A stretch of 64,000 bases of DNA from Microbulbifer variabilis. GTDB taxonomy: Bacteria > Pseudomonadota > Gammaproteobacteria > Pseudomonadales > Cellvibrionaceae. Below, piece by piece: positions 42,967-51,579 of this stretch. The notes beneath the pieces are model-generated. The model made no database searches, was not told the DNA's origin, and saw only the letters and a program-made list of their open reading frames with translations. Position numbers and translations under genes: made by a program. Positions within the stretch are counted from its first letter, which is position 1. Every line of letters starts with the position of its first letter. The stretch lies in NCBI RefSeq assembly GCF_020524905.1, contig NZ_JAIVKI010000001.1, forward strand, positions 1-64,000, in the 5' to 3' direction.

Positions 42967-45219
42967 TTAAGGCTGGAGGGTTACCTTCAAACCGATTTGA
43001 CCTATAAAAGTTTTAACGGCCTCTTCAATTTCTTCTGGGCAGCACATTTCTATAACCTGTTGCAAAAGTAACTCGGTATCTGCCTGACGTACTGCGCGCA
43101 AGGTTGCCTTTACCCGCGGTAGATTGGTGGCGTTCATTGAGAGTGCGTCATAGCCCATGGCCACCAACAGTAGGGCACCGCCAGGCTCTCCGGCCAGTTC
43201 GCCACAGATGCCGACTCTAGTACCTTCCGCATGCGCGGTACTGACAATCTCCTGCAGTGCCCGTAATACTGCGGGATGCAGAGCGTGGTAAATATTGGCA
43301 ACGCGACTGTTATTGCGATCCACGGCCAGCAGGTACTGGGTTAGATCGTTGCTGCCCACCGAGATAAAGTCGGCGCGCTCGGCCAGTTCGCGAATCTGGT
43401 AGATTGCCGAGGGTACTTCCACCATGACCCCGAGCGGTGGCATCTCAATGTCATAATCTTCCTCTAGGAGTTCCCGGTAGGCCCGCTCGATCAGTTTGCG
43501 TGCGGATTCGAGTTCATTGAGTCCGCTGATCATTGGAAGCATGATGCGCAAGTTGTTGAGCCCCTGGCTGGCCTTCATCATGGCGCGCACCTGTGCCAGG
43601 AAGATTTCTGGGTGGTCCAGGGTTACGCGGATGCCGCGCCAGCCCAGGAAGGGGTTGGTCTCCTCAATGGGAAAGTAGGCCAGTGCCTTGTCGCCACCCA
43701 CATCAAGGGTACGCATGGTGACTGGCAGGGGGGCGAAGGCCTCCAGTTGTTCCCGGTAAATTTCGCGCTGCTCCTCTTCGGAGGGAAAACGGTCGCGCAA
43801 GAGAAAGGGGACTTCGGTGCGGAAAAGGCCGACGCCTTCGGCACCGCGCTCGAGAGAGCGAGTGACATCGGCCATCAGTCCGGTATTGACCAGCAGGCGC
43901 ACCCGGTGTCCATCGGCGGTCTCAGCAGGTAGCTCGGCCAGGTGGTCCAGGCTGTGGGCGAGCTGCTCCTCCTCTGCGACTATCTCATCGTAGCGGCGCT
44001 TAAGTTCTGTACCGGGGTGGATATGCAGGTCACCTCGATAGCCGTCCACCACCATATCGACGCCGTCGATAGTCTCATAGGGGAGGTCCTGTACCCCCAT
44101 GATCGCCGGCAGTCCCATGGCGCGGGCGATGATGGCCATATGGCTATTGGAAGAGCCCTTTACAGAAACCGCCCCGATCAGTTTCTCCCGCGGCACTTCG
44201 GCCAATACTGCGGCGGTGAGCTCTTCTCCTACCAAAATGGTGTTATCCGGATAGTCACGCTCACTCTGTTGTTGTTGGTGCAGGTGGGTGAGAACGCGTG
44301 CACCCAGATCACGCACATCGGCGGCGCGGTCGCGGAAATAGGAGTCGGACATGGCTTCAAAGCGGCGCACATGTTCGAGCATGACTTCTGCCCAGGCCCT
44401 AGGGGCGCTCAGTTGCTGTTGGATACGGTCGCAAACCTCTACGGCGAGAGAATTGTCGTCGAGCATGCTGATATAGGCATCGAAGAGTGCGCGCTCTTCG
44501 CGGTTGAGCTCGTCCTTGAGACGTTCACCCACCTCGCGAATTTCTTCCCTGGCGGAAGTGAGCGCCTGCCGGAAAAGGACAAGTTCCTCTTCGATATCCA
44601 GGCACAGGGAGTAGGGCACAGTAGCCAGATTAGCCTGAGGGGTCACGATATGGGCGCGCCCGATTGCAACGCCGGGGGATGCGGCAATACCGGAAAAATG
44701 GGTTTCCTGACGCTGTCGGCGGATGGTGGCCAACGTGCCAGTGGCCTCAGCATGGGCAATGACTCCGGCAAGTTGAGCCGAGAGGGTAACCAAAAATGCC
44801 TCTTCGCCCTCATCAAAGCGGCGCTGCTCTTCCTGCTGGACCACCAGGACACCGAGTACTGAGCGGTGGTGAATAATCGGTGTACCGAGAAATGCGCTAA
44901 AGCGCTCTTCGCCGGTGGATGGGAAGTATTGATAGGCGGGGTGGGCTTCGGCCTTTTCCAGGTTGATGGGTTCTTCGCGAGTAACGACGTTGCCTACCAG
45001 ACCCTCTCCCGGCGCCAGGGATACTTGGCCCACGGCGCTGGGCAGTAGGCCGTCGGTAGCCATCAGCACGTAATTGCCGGTTTCCTTATCGCGCAGGTAT
45101 ACGGAGCAGACGCGAGTGTTCATCACTTCGCGTACGCGCCGCACAATGATTTCAAGCACCGCGGGCAGATCCCTGGCGGAGTTAACTTCCTGAACGATAC
45201 TGCGCAAAGATCCGAGCAA
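42967..45219 (-). CDS. ptsP: PEP-protein phosphotransferase of the nitrogen PTS (EI-Ntr)
   Basis: A 750-residue protein. The frame opens at TTG 45240, but TTG 45219 gives the family start (M-L-G-S-L-R-S-I-V-Q-E-V) with GAGGAAAGG immediately upstream. The N-terminal GAF domain covers about residues 10-160. The phosphorylated His is in KGSSNSHMAIIARAMGLPAI (about His360 from this start). The PEP-binding TIM barrel has GVGLFRTEVPFLLRDRFPSE and EVPSAIYQIRELAERADFIS. It phosphorylates NPr from PEP in the regulatory nitrogen PTS. It lies just downstream of rppH, as in E. coli and Pseudomonas. Confidence 0.95.
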   Translation of the reverse strand: MLGSLRSIVQEVNSARDLPAVLEIIVRRVREVMNTRVCSVYLRDKETGNYVLMATDGLLPSAVGQVSLAPGEGLVGNVVTREEPINLEKAEAHPAYQYFPSTGEERFSAFLGTPIIHHRSVLGVLVVQQEEQRRFDEGEEAFLVTLSAQLAGVIAHAEATGTLATIRRQRQETHFSGIAASPGVAIGRAHIVTPQANLATVPYSLCLDIEEELVLFRQALTSAREEIREVGERLKDELNREERALFDAYISMLDDNSLAVEVCDRIQQQLSAPRAWAEVMLEHVRRFEAMSDSYFRDRAADVRDLGARVLTHLHQQQQSERDYPDNTILVGEELTAAVLAEVPREKLIGAVSVKGSSNSHMAIIARAMGLPAIMGVQDLPYETIDGVDMVVDGYRGDLHIHPGTELKRRYDEIVAEEEQLAHSLDHLAELPAETADGHRVRLLVNTGLMADVTRSLERGAEGVGLFRTEVPFLLRDRFPSEEEQREIYREQLEAFAPLPVTMRTLDVGGDKALAYFPIEETNPFLGWRGIRVTLDHPEIFLAQVRAMMKASQGLNNLRIMLPMISGLNELESARKLIERAYRELLEEDYDIEMPPLGVMVEVPSAIYQIRELAERADFISVGSNDLTQYLLAVDRNNSRVANIYHALHPAVLRALQEIVSTAHAEGTRVGICGELAGEPGGALLLVAMGYDALSMNATNLPRVKATLRAVRQADTELLLQQVIEMCCPEEIEEAVKTFIGQIGLKVTLQP

Positions 45220-45308
45220 TGGCCTTTCCTCGCCAGTCAACGGAGAATATTACTGGCTCAGGGCAGCCTGAAGCCGGGTGGTACCGGAGCGCAGCGGGCG
45301 CTGCGGGG

Positions 45309-45986
45309 TTATTCGCCCCGCTCGCGTAGCCAGCGTCTCTCCAGCTGAATTTGCTGTGGGGCCAGTTCGGCCAATGCGCGCCGGTAAACCTCGCGCTTAA
45401 AAGTCACCACCTTAGTGAGTGGGTGCCAATAGCTAACCCATCGCCAGTGGTCAAACTCAGGCTTATAGCCATTATCGAAGCTGATACACGACTCTTCGGT
45501 CTCTAGTTTTAGTAAAAACCACTTTTGTTTCTGACCGATGCACAGGGGCTCTGAACGTCGACGAATCAGGCGCTGTGGCAGGCGATAGCGCAGCCAGCCA
45601 CGGGTACAGGCAATAAGACTGACCTGATCGCGTGTAAGTCCGATTTCTTCGTATAGTTCCCTATATAGTGCCTGTTCAGGAGTTTCGCCCGGATTAATGC
45701 CGCCCTGGGGAAATTGCCAGGCGTCCTTGCCACCTACCCGCCTAGCCCACAGTGCCTGACCGCGGGCATTCAGCACAATGATACCGACATTGGGGCGGAA
45801 ACCCTCTGCGTCTATATTGCTGCTGTTGTCGCCACCCTGTCCCCGGTTGCGATTGCTGCCGCTGGGGGTGTCGGTGCGATTTGACTGCTTGGCAGGCCTA
45901 CGGCGGTTTCTTCGCCCGGCAGGTGCCGGTTTGCCGTCGCCCAAAATACCGTCCTCAATACTGTTGTGTGCTGCCGTGCGCTGCAC
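45309..45986 (-). CDS. rppH: RNA 5'-pyrophosphohydrolase with extended N-terminus
   Basis: A 225-residue Nudix protein. [20 protein letters not shown] (from about residue 58) is where RppH normally begins. The Nudix box is [20 protein letters not shown] followed by IGL, and [20 protein letters not shown] and [12 protein letters not shown] are RppH-specific. It removes pyrophosphate from mRNA 5' ends to trigger decay. The preceding about 57 residues are Arg/Gly/Asn/Ser-rich and not found in E. coli RppH. The start used is GTG 45986, and no normal start codon exists right before IDAEGF, so either the extension is real or initiation is unusual. It lies just upstream of ptsP. Confidence 0.9.
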   Translation of the reverse strand: MQRTAAHNSIEDGILGDGKPAPAGRRNRRRPAKQSNRTDTPSGSNRNRGQGGDNSSNIDAEGFRPNVGIIVLNARGQALWARRVGGKDAWQFPQGGINPGETPEQALYRELYEEIGLTRDQVSLIACTRGWLRYRLPQRLIRRRSEPLCIGQKQKWFLLKLETEESCISFDNGYKPEFDHWRWVSYWHPLTKVVTFKREVYRRALAELAPQQIQLERRWLRERGE

Positions 45987-46154
45987 TTACTTGTCCCGCA
46001 TTGTTCCACAGAGGTGGGTTTACAGCAATTCAGTGACGCAGTCCGTGTGATGTGGGCAAGTGCACGGTAAAATCGACCGCCACTGTAGTAGTGGCTGCTT
46101 TACTCTGGCGGTGAAATAGCCTTTGCGAATCTATAGTTTATGGGGGAGTTTGCG

Positions 46155-46820
46155 ATGCAATTGGCGATTTTTGATCTCGATAACACGCTTATTGGTGGCG
46201 ACAGTGATCACGCCTGGGGTGAATTCCTGGTGGAGCGCGAGCACGTAGACAGCGAGCACTATCGCTTGAGCAACGATCGCTTTTATCAGGACTACCAGCG
46301 TGGTGAGTTGGATATTTTTGCCTATCTGGAATTCGCCCTGGAGCCACTGTCGCAAATCTCCCGCGGTCAGCTCGAGAACCTGCAAAATGAGTTTATGCAG
46401 GAAGTGATCAGCGAGTTGTGGCTGCCGGCGGCACACGAACTTATTGGGGAACATCGCCGCAAGGGTCATCATATTATGATTATTACCGCCACCAACCGCT
46501 TTGTGGTGGAGCCGATCGCTGCGCGCCTTGGGGTGGATACCTTGCTGGCGACGGAGCCTGAGGAACACGAGGGCCTCTTTACCGGTCGCGTTGTAGGAGA
46601 GCCCTGCTACCAAGCCGGAAAGGTGTTGCGCCTGCGACAATGGCTGGCGCAAAACCCAGAGTTCGCGGGTAGAGAGAAATGGTTTTACAGCGACTCCATC
46701 AACGATTTGCCACTGCTCACTGAGGTTGAACACCCGGTGGCGGTCGACCCCGATGCCCGCTTGCGCGCAGAGGCCGAGGCGCGAGGTTGGCCGATTATCA
46801 GCTTGCGAGATCAGGGCTGA
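46155..46820 (+). CDS. HAD-superfamily phosphatase (SerB-like, HAD-IB)
   Basis: A 221-residue protein from ATG 46155, with GGGGAG 7 nt upstream. LAIFDLDNTLIGGDSD contains the catalytic DxDxT. Motif II is in HIMIITATNRFVVEPIA (Thr), the Lys/Arg region is in YQAGKVLRLRQWL, and motif III is YSDSINDLPLLTEVEHPVAV. The layout matches the HAD-IB hydrolases beside rppH in Pseudomonas-type genomes. It dephosphorylates a small phospho-compound; the substrate is not assignable. It diverges from rppH, and an antisense 200-codon frame in it is spurious. Confidence 0.9.
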   Translation: MQLAIFDLDNTLIGGDSDHAWGEFLVEREHVDSEHYRLSNDRFYQDYQRGELDIFAYLEFALEPLSQISRGQLENLQNEFMQEVISELWLPAAHELIGEHRRKGHHIMIITATNRFVVEPIAARLGVDTLLATEPEEHEGLFTGRVVGEPCYQAGKVLRLRQWLAQNPEFAGREKWFYSDSINDLPLLTEVEHPVAVDPDARLRAEAEARGWPIISLRDQG

Positions 46821-46878
46821 ATGGTGTTTTTGGCCACAGGAAAACTACGGCCTTGGAAAAGATAAAACGAGGAATTGA

Positions 46879-48060
46879 GTGAAAGGATATTGCCTCCGGT
46901 CTATGACCACAGCCCTGTTGCTGGGTGTATTGGTTTTCATATATGGCTGTGAACAGAGAGCCTCCCAACCGCTCGAGGAAAGACAGCGGGCCCCGGCGAC
47001 TCAACAGGTAGATAAAAAGGCGGCCTCGGACCTCTCCCTGGCAATTTGGCAGGCGGGGCAGGCCCAGGTATTACATGCTCATGCTTCAGTGGAAACTCTG
47101 CAACGGGCGGTGGAAGCTTTGCTGGCACAGCCCGATGAGGAGCAATTGGAGGAAGCCAGACTCGCCTGGTTGGATGCGCACCGCGAGTTTGCTGCAACTC
47201 TGCCCTATATTCAGCTGGCTTTTTCTCCCTCGGACCTGCGCAGTCAGGGGCGCAAGCTATTGTTGGCACTGGATAGCTGGCCTGCCCAGCCCGGTTACCT
47301 GGATACAGTTCCTGGTTACTCCGATAGCGGCATCGTCAACGACACCGCAATCGAGCTGACTTTGGCAAATTTGCGCAAGCAGCACCGCCTCACAGCACAC
47401 GAGGAAGCGAGCACGGGTTTTCATGCGCTCGAAGTGATGCTGTGGGGGCCTACCAGTGAGCGAATGGCGGAGGACTTTGTCGCGGTCAGCGAGGGGGAGA
47501 AGCCTGAAGCCCTGGCGGCCAATCGTCGCCGCGAGTTGACCAGCCTGATTGCCAGGGGGATTGAAGAGGATATGGCCGGGCTGGCGCGCCGATGGCCCAC
47601 CTCGGTAAACAACTTATCCCGCGAGTACCTGGCGCTGGGACCGGTGGCGCGACTTCAGCAGATTCGTTCGGCGCATACCCAGGTTATCGATGAGCAGCTT
47701 TTGCGCCGTCTCCCCGAGGGCTCCGAGAGCGATGTGGAAAGTGGCCGTGCGGCGGATTCCAAACAGGCCCTGTTAGCGATTATGGCAACCCTGCAGTCCA
47801 ACTGGATTCCCACTGGTGGTGGCGGCTTGGCGGAAGTGCTACTCGACCGTCACCAGGTCAATGCTCTGGAGGAGACCTTTTCAGACTTTGAAGCCCTGCT
47901 GCTAAAGATGGAAGACCCTTTCGAGCTGGCGGAACTAGGACAGTTAGCCAAGGCGCGCAAATTACTGGAGCGAATGGCGGGTTTAATGGCTGGTACCACA
48001 GAGGTGCCGGTATCGGAAAAGGATGTGATGCCGGTTTCAATGCCGGCAACCGAGGACTGA
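46879..48060 (+). CDS. imelysin-like (M75) lipoprotein
   Basis: A 393-residue protein starting at GTG 46879, preceded by GAGGAATT. A lipoprotein signal (VFIYGCEQR, lipidated Cys24) is followed by an all-helical domain. GFHALEVMLWG (about residues 181-191) is the GxHxxE imelysin motif, and ELTLANLRKQHRLTAHEEAS precedes it. Imelysins (IrpA type) are periplasmic or outer-membrane iron-linked proteins of debated peptidase function. The C-terminal 140 residues are less typical. It lies 58 nt after the HAD gene and is ended by the terminator at 48070. Confidence 0.75.
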   Translation: MKGYCLRSMTTALLLGVLVFIYGCEQRASQPLEERQRAPATQQVDKKAASDLSLAIWQAGQAQVLHAHASVETLQRAVEALLAQPDEEQLEEARLAWLDAHREFAATLPYIQLAFSPSDLRSQGRKLLLALDSWPAQPGYLDTVPGYSDSGIVNDTAIELTLANLRKQHRLTAHEEASTGFHALEVMLWGPTSERMAEDFVAVSEGEKPEALAANRRRELTSLIARGIEEDMAGLARRWPTSVNNLSREYLALGPVARLQQIRSAHTQVIDEQLLRRLPEGSESDVESGRAADSKQALLAIMATLQSNWIPTGGGGLAEVLLDRHQVNALEETFSDFEALLLKMEDPFELAELGQLAKARKLLERMAGLMAGTTEVPVSEKDVMPVSMPATED

Positions 48061-48069
48061 GTGAAATGT

Positions 48070-48096
48070 AAAACCCCGGCAAATGCCGGGGTTTTT
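48070..48096. terminator. bidirectional terminator
   Basis: A perfect 12-bp stem AAAACCCCGGCA/TGCCGGGGTTTT with an AA loop centre and T5 tail lies between the convergent imelysin-like and MepK-like genes. Confidence 0.95.
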
Positions 48097-48119
48097 CGAT
48101 AGATTTGATATCTGCAGTT

Positions 48120-48653
48120 TTACCAGCGACGTACGGGACCCGTGTCTACATGTACGAAGTTACTCTTCGGGTAGTAGCCGACACCGCCCGCCTTCAGATC
48201 CAGTGCTGCCTGCCTCAGTTTTGACAGGGGGACACCGGGCATACGGATATCCATGGCCATACCGCGGGTATGGTAACTACGCTTGGCAACACCTCTGCCC
48301 GCAGCGCGTAACTTCGCGTTGGTCTTAGGCGACCGGTACCCTGAGATAATCTCGATGGTACCGTTGTAATTGAACTTTTCCTTCAGCTTATACACGATAT
48401 CTAACAGCTTCGGGTCCATACGGGTCACTTCGTTGGCGCGGTGGTCCCGCAACAGCTTGTTGAACTGTTTTAAGCCGCCACCGCTATAGTTCCCGTTGCT
48501 CCAGTAGGCGGCCTCCAGCTTCTCCCCTGTGTGCAGATTACGCATTCTCAGGGTGCGGGAGCTACCTACTTTAGCGAAAGTCGGTCCGGCGCTGACGGCC
48601 GCCGCAGTTGCGCAGGTCACTGCCAGGAATCGACGTCTGGATGGATTCTTCAT
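48120..48653 (-). CDS. MepK/YcbK-like murein endopeptidase (DUF882), Tat substrate
   Basis: A 177-residue protein with a twin-arginine signal (NPSRRRFLAVTCATAAAVSA). The mature domain shows IISGYRSPKTNAKLR, KRSYHTRGMAMDIRM (zinc His and Asp) and SNFVHVDTGPVRRW (HxD with the last His), the LAS/M15 metallopeptidase arrangement. E. coli MepK (YcbK) cleaves 3-3 mDAP crosslinks made by L,D-transpeptidases. Here the gene is next to three L,D-transpeptidase genes on the same strand, which strengthens that reading. Confidence 0.9.
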   Translation of the reverse strand: MKNPSRRRFLAVTCATAAAVSAGPTFAKVGSSRTLRMRNLHTGEKLEAAYWSNGNYSGGGLKQFNKLLRDHRANEVTRMDPKLLDIVYKLKEKFNYNGTIEIISGYRSPKTNAKLRAAGRGVAKRSYHTRGMAMDIRMPGVPLSKLRQAALDLKAGGVGYYPKSNFVHVDTGPVRRW

Positions 48654-48971
48654 AATTCCGCCTCGTCGTTAAGTCTCTTCGGTGTGCCCTTGAGTGGGCG
48701 CATCCGGTCACGGCGGAAAATGTACAAAAAATAACCATTTGTTACAAATTGTGGCTTGCTAATTAGGAAATATTTGAAAACTTCGGTTGGTAAATTTTTT
48801 CCTCAGTGCTAGCTCTTTTGAAGCTTCTGTAGCGGTTATTGGGTAATAGGTACTCAATCAAGAGACAGCGTTGTCATTCATTAGAAAAACTTAAAAAATC
48901 ATTTTTTTTGCGACTAAACAGTTTTTTCGCTTTGTCTGGAGTACTTCTCGGGGGGCATCTTGGGGGAGAGG
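48654..48971. other. intergenic region between MepK-like and first L,D-transpeptidase genes
   Basis: About 320 nt, AT-rich in the middle. It should carry the leftward promoter of the MepK-like gene. Small frames on the plus strand are not supported. No terminator with a T-tract was found for the L,D-transpeptidase operon read leftwards, although an A8/T8-rich stretch lies at 48890-48910. Confidence 0.3.
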
Positions 48972-50138
48972 CTATTTATCCTTGTGATAGATATCCCGGC
49001 GGAATTGGGGGCGTCCTTCGGCGTCTATCCAGGCTGTCATATATACGATAAAGAGTTTGGGGGCCGGTTTGATAGAAACCTTCAGGGATTCGGCACCGGT
49101 CGCCGCCTCGGCGATGCGGGTTCTGTCCCACCCCTGGGCTTGAAGCAGGCTGTAGGCCAACTCCTCGGGTTGTTGTAGGCGCACACACCCGTGGCTTAAG
49201 GCCCTGTTGTGCTCGGTGAAAAGGCTCTGAGCCTGGGTATCGTGCAGAAAAATGGATTGCTTGTTGGGGATAACGAACTTCACTTTGCCCAGCGTGTTAT
49301 CCGGCCCACTGGCTTGGCGCAGGGTTGCGTGGCCACCGGCGGCCCGGTCAAGGCTCTCTTCGGTGATAGGAGAGGTTTTGCCACCGCGATACTGGATGAT
49401 GCGATAACCGCGCCGATGCATGGCTGCGGGGTTGTGTCGGGCCTTCGGAAGCAATTCTGTAATCAGGATGCTGCGCGGTACTGTCCAAGTGGGGTTGAAC
49501 ACCACACTGGTGATGTGGGTGTGTAAATTGGGTGTGCGGCTGCTGTTTTTACCCACCACGGTTTTCATATCCAGTTTGACGCGCCCGTTTTCCACCAATT
49601 GCAGGCGATAATCGGGAACATTCACCAGTACATAACGCCCTTCCTCCAGGGCGGGGAGTTTGTCCCAACGCAGTGCGTTCTTCGCCATTTGCTCGGCTCT
49701 TTCGATGGGGGAAACCGATAGGGCTGTGAGGGTTTCCCCTTCGGCAATACCGCTCGGCACAAGGCCGTGACGGCGCTGGAAACGCTCAAGCGCCGACTGC
49801 AGTGCGCTATCGAAGCGCATAGGATCTTTTTGCGGTGCGGATACCGGGCCGGGTTGGCCGAGATAATCCCCGTAGAGTTCAAGCAGTTTGCGAAGCTGCA
49901 GCACCCGTTCGTTCCTATCTCCAGCTTGCAGCGGCCCTCCTTGGGGAATCGGGCGCCAATATTTCGCCAGAGTTCGATAGTGGAGCGCCTCGCTACGCAG
50001 CTGGTCTCCCATAAGGGCAATGTCCAGGGCTGCAGTTCCCTTAGGGGGATGCCCACTGTTTATCGAGGCGGCAGAGGCGATGGCCACTGTCAGCAGGATG
50101 ATTAGCCCCAGGTGACGGGGGTACCAGGCCATTGTCAT
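48972..50138 (-). CDS. YcbB-type L,D-transpeptidase (copy 1)
   Basis: A 388-residue exported protein (hydrophobic LGLIILLTVAIASAAS at the N-terminus). A peptidoglycan-binding repeat has LRKLLELYGDYLGQPG and LERFQRRHGLVPSG. The YkuD catalytic domain has YVLVNVPDYRLQLVENGRVK, KFVIPNKQSIFLHDTQAQ and LSHGCVRLQQPEEL with nucleophile Cys318. It forms 3-3 crosslinks or attaches substrates to mDAP. It lacks the large N-terminal lid region of the third copy. It is 21 nt downstream of copy 2. Confidence 0.9.
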   Translation of the reverse strand: MTMAWYPRHLGLIILLTVAIASAASINSGHPPKGTAALDIALMGDQLRSEALHYRTLAKYWRPIPQGGPLQAGDRNERVLQLRKLLELYGDYLGQPGPVSAPQKDPMRFDSALQSALERFQRRHGLVPSGIAEGETLTALSVSPIERAEQMAKNALRWDKLPALEEGRYVLVNVPDYRLQLVENGRVKLDMKTVVGKNSSRTPNLHTHITSVVFNPTWTVPRSILITELLPKARHNPAAMHRRGYRIIQYRGGKTSPITEESLDRAAGGHATLRQASGPDNTLGKVKFVIPNKQSIFLHDTQAQSLFTEHNRALSHGCVRLQQPEELAYSLLQAQGWDRTRIAEAATGAESLKVSIKPAPKLFIVYMTAWIDAEGRPQFRRDIYHKDK

Positions 50139-50159
50139 TTTCCGGTGGAGTGATTACTT

Positions 50160-51398
50160 TCAGCCACGATTTGCTCCTTTAGCGGCCGTGTCGCGGTTGT
50201 AGATGTCCGGGCGAAACTGTAGTTGTCCTTCCTCATCCACCCAGGCTGTCCAGTAGGCGATATATACCGGCAGGGGGTTTTTCAGCTCTACACCATGGGT
50301 GCGATCGCTCATCAATGCGCGCTCGATACGCTCACTGTTCCAGTGGTTTTGCTGAGCGAGCATCATACGGGCGAATTTCATCGGTTTTTCAAGGCGTATG
50401 CAGCCGTGACTGAAGGCACGCTGGGATTTATTGAACAGGTGTTTGCTGTTGGTGTCGTGTAGGAATATGGCGTGGCGATTGGGGATCACAAACTTGACCC
50501 GTCCCAAGGCATTTCCCGCCCCACCTTTTTGCTGCAGGGTAACTTGACCTCGGCGCACTGCGGCGACATTGCCGTGGGTGAAGGGAACTGCCCGGCCGCG
50601 ATGGTTGATTAAGCGGTAACCCTTGGCGCTCAGTGCCGAGCTGCCCTTGGGGAGTAGCTCGCGCAATGCGATATTGGGGGGAACCCGCCACACCGGGTTG
50701 AACTCCAGGCGTGTCATGCGTGTGGCTATCTGAGGAGTCTTGTGCTTAGGCTTGCCAACCACCACTTTCATGCGGAATTGTTCGTGTTCGTCGTCAATTA
50801 GCCGCAGGCTGAATTCGGGTACATTGACGACGATATAGCGCGGCCCCAGATCCTTGGGAAGCCTCTCCCAGCGCGCAATATTGGCGGAGAGAATACGGAC
50901 TAGCTTGTCTGGACTGGTATTGAGTCGGCTGCGTGTGCGCTCATCCACCAATGCGTCGCCTTTCAGACCGTGGCGGCGCTGAAAGCGGCGCACAGCTTCT
51001 TGCAGAGGCTTGTCGTAGACATCACCGTTGAGTGTTTCCTTGGTGCCCTTACCGGGAAAATCGTCGGGACGGAAATCTCCATAGAGCATCAGCAAGCTGC
51101 GCAACTGGGCGACTCGCGGACCTCGGCTCCCCGGAGTTATCGGCTGACCTGCATCCAGCGGTCGCCATTGGTCACCTTGTGCCAGCGTCCGGTAGCGTGC
51201 CAGTTCTTCGCTGAGCAGAGTGAACTGTCGGCCATAGGGGGAAAAGGGGTCCCTGCCGGGCACCGTTAGGTCCAGTTCGGTTCCTGTGTTTGCCGAAGTT
51301 GGGGGGCTATCGACACCCAGTGCAATGACCAGCATCAAAGCGATGGTGCCACCGTGGATTGATTTATTCAGCGAGAAGGAATTATTGCCAGCACCCAT
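50160..51398 (-). CDS. YcbB-type L,D-transpeptidase (copy 2)
   Basis: A 412-residue exported protein with an N-terminal hydrophobic signal (GGTIALMLVIALGVDS). The order is the same as in copy 1: a PG-binding repeat (LRSLLMLYGDFRPDDF, VRRFQRRHGLKGDA), then the YkuD domain with YIVVNVPEFSLRLIDDEHEQ, KFVIPNRHAIFLHDTNSKHL and FSHGCIRLEKPMKF, nucleophile Cys333. ATG 51398 is used. It is probably co-transcribed with copy 1 (21-nt gap) and lies 181 nt from copy 3. Differences from copy 1 are spread through the protein, so the duplication is old. Confidence 0.9.
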   Translation of the reverse strand: MGAGNNSFSLNKSIHGGTIALMLVIALGVDSPPTSANTGTELDLTVPGRDPFSPYGRQFTLLSEELARYRTLAQGDQWRPLDAGQPITPGSRGPRVAQLRSLLMLYGDFRPDDFPGKGTKETLNGDVYDKPLQEAVRRFQRRHGLKGDALVDERTRSRLNTSPDKLVRILSANIARWERLPKDLGPRYIVVNVPEFSLRLIDDEHEQFRMKVVVGKPKHKTPQIATRMTRLEFNPVWRVPPNIALRELLPKGSSALSAKGYRLINHRGRAVPFTHGNVAAVRRGQVTLQQKGGAGNALGRVKFVIPNRHAIFLHDTNSKHLFNKSQRAFSHGCIRLEKPMKFARMMLAQQNHWNSERIERALMSDRTHGVELKNPLPVYIAYWTAWVDEEGQLQFRPDIYNRDTAAKGANRG

Positions 51399-51550
51399 AG
51401 GTCACCCCAGTAAGCGAAGTCGGATCAAAGTGATTGATCACCCTGCTCACATTGGTAACTTGTGACTGGCGGGCCCTTAATAATTTAGGGAAATGGTCTG
51501 GGCCATTTGCCGAGGGAAAAAGACTACAGAGGGTTGTTCTTGGAGACTAA

Positions 51551-51571
51551 GGGCGGCCGAGCGGGCCGCCC
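51551..51571 (-). terminator. GC-rich hairpin after the third L,D-transpeptidase gene
   Basis: An 8-bp stem GGGCGGCC/GGCCGCCC with a 5-nt loop, 9 nt beyond the stop at 51580. The following sequence on the minus strand (CTTAGTCTCC) is poor in T, so this may attenuate rather than end transcription into copy 2. Confidence 0.45.
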
Positions 51572-51579
51572 CGGAGGAA

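Noticed and set aside
43942-44862. 306-codon antisense frame opposite ptsP
   Set aside because: Shadow of the ptsP coding sequence, whose GAF, His and PEP-binding motifs are intact.
46131-46733. 200-codon antisense frame opposite the HAD phosphatase gene
   Set aside because: The sense strand shows all HAD motifs; the antisense translation has no domain features.
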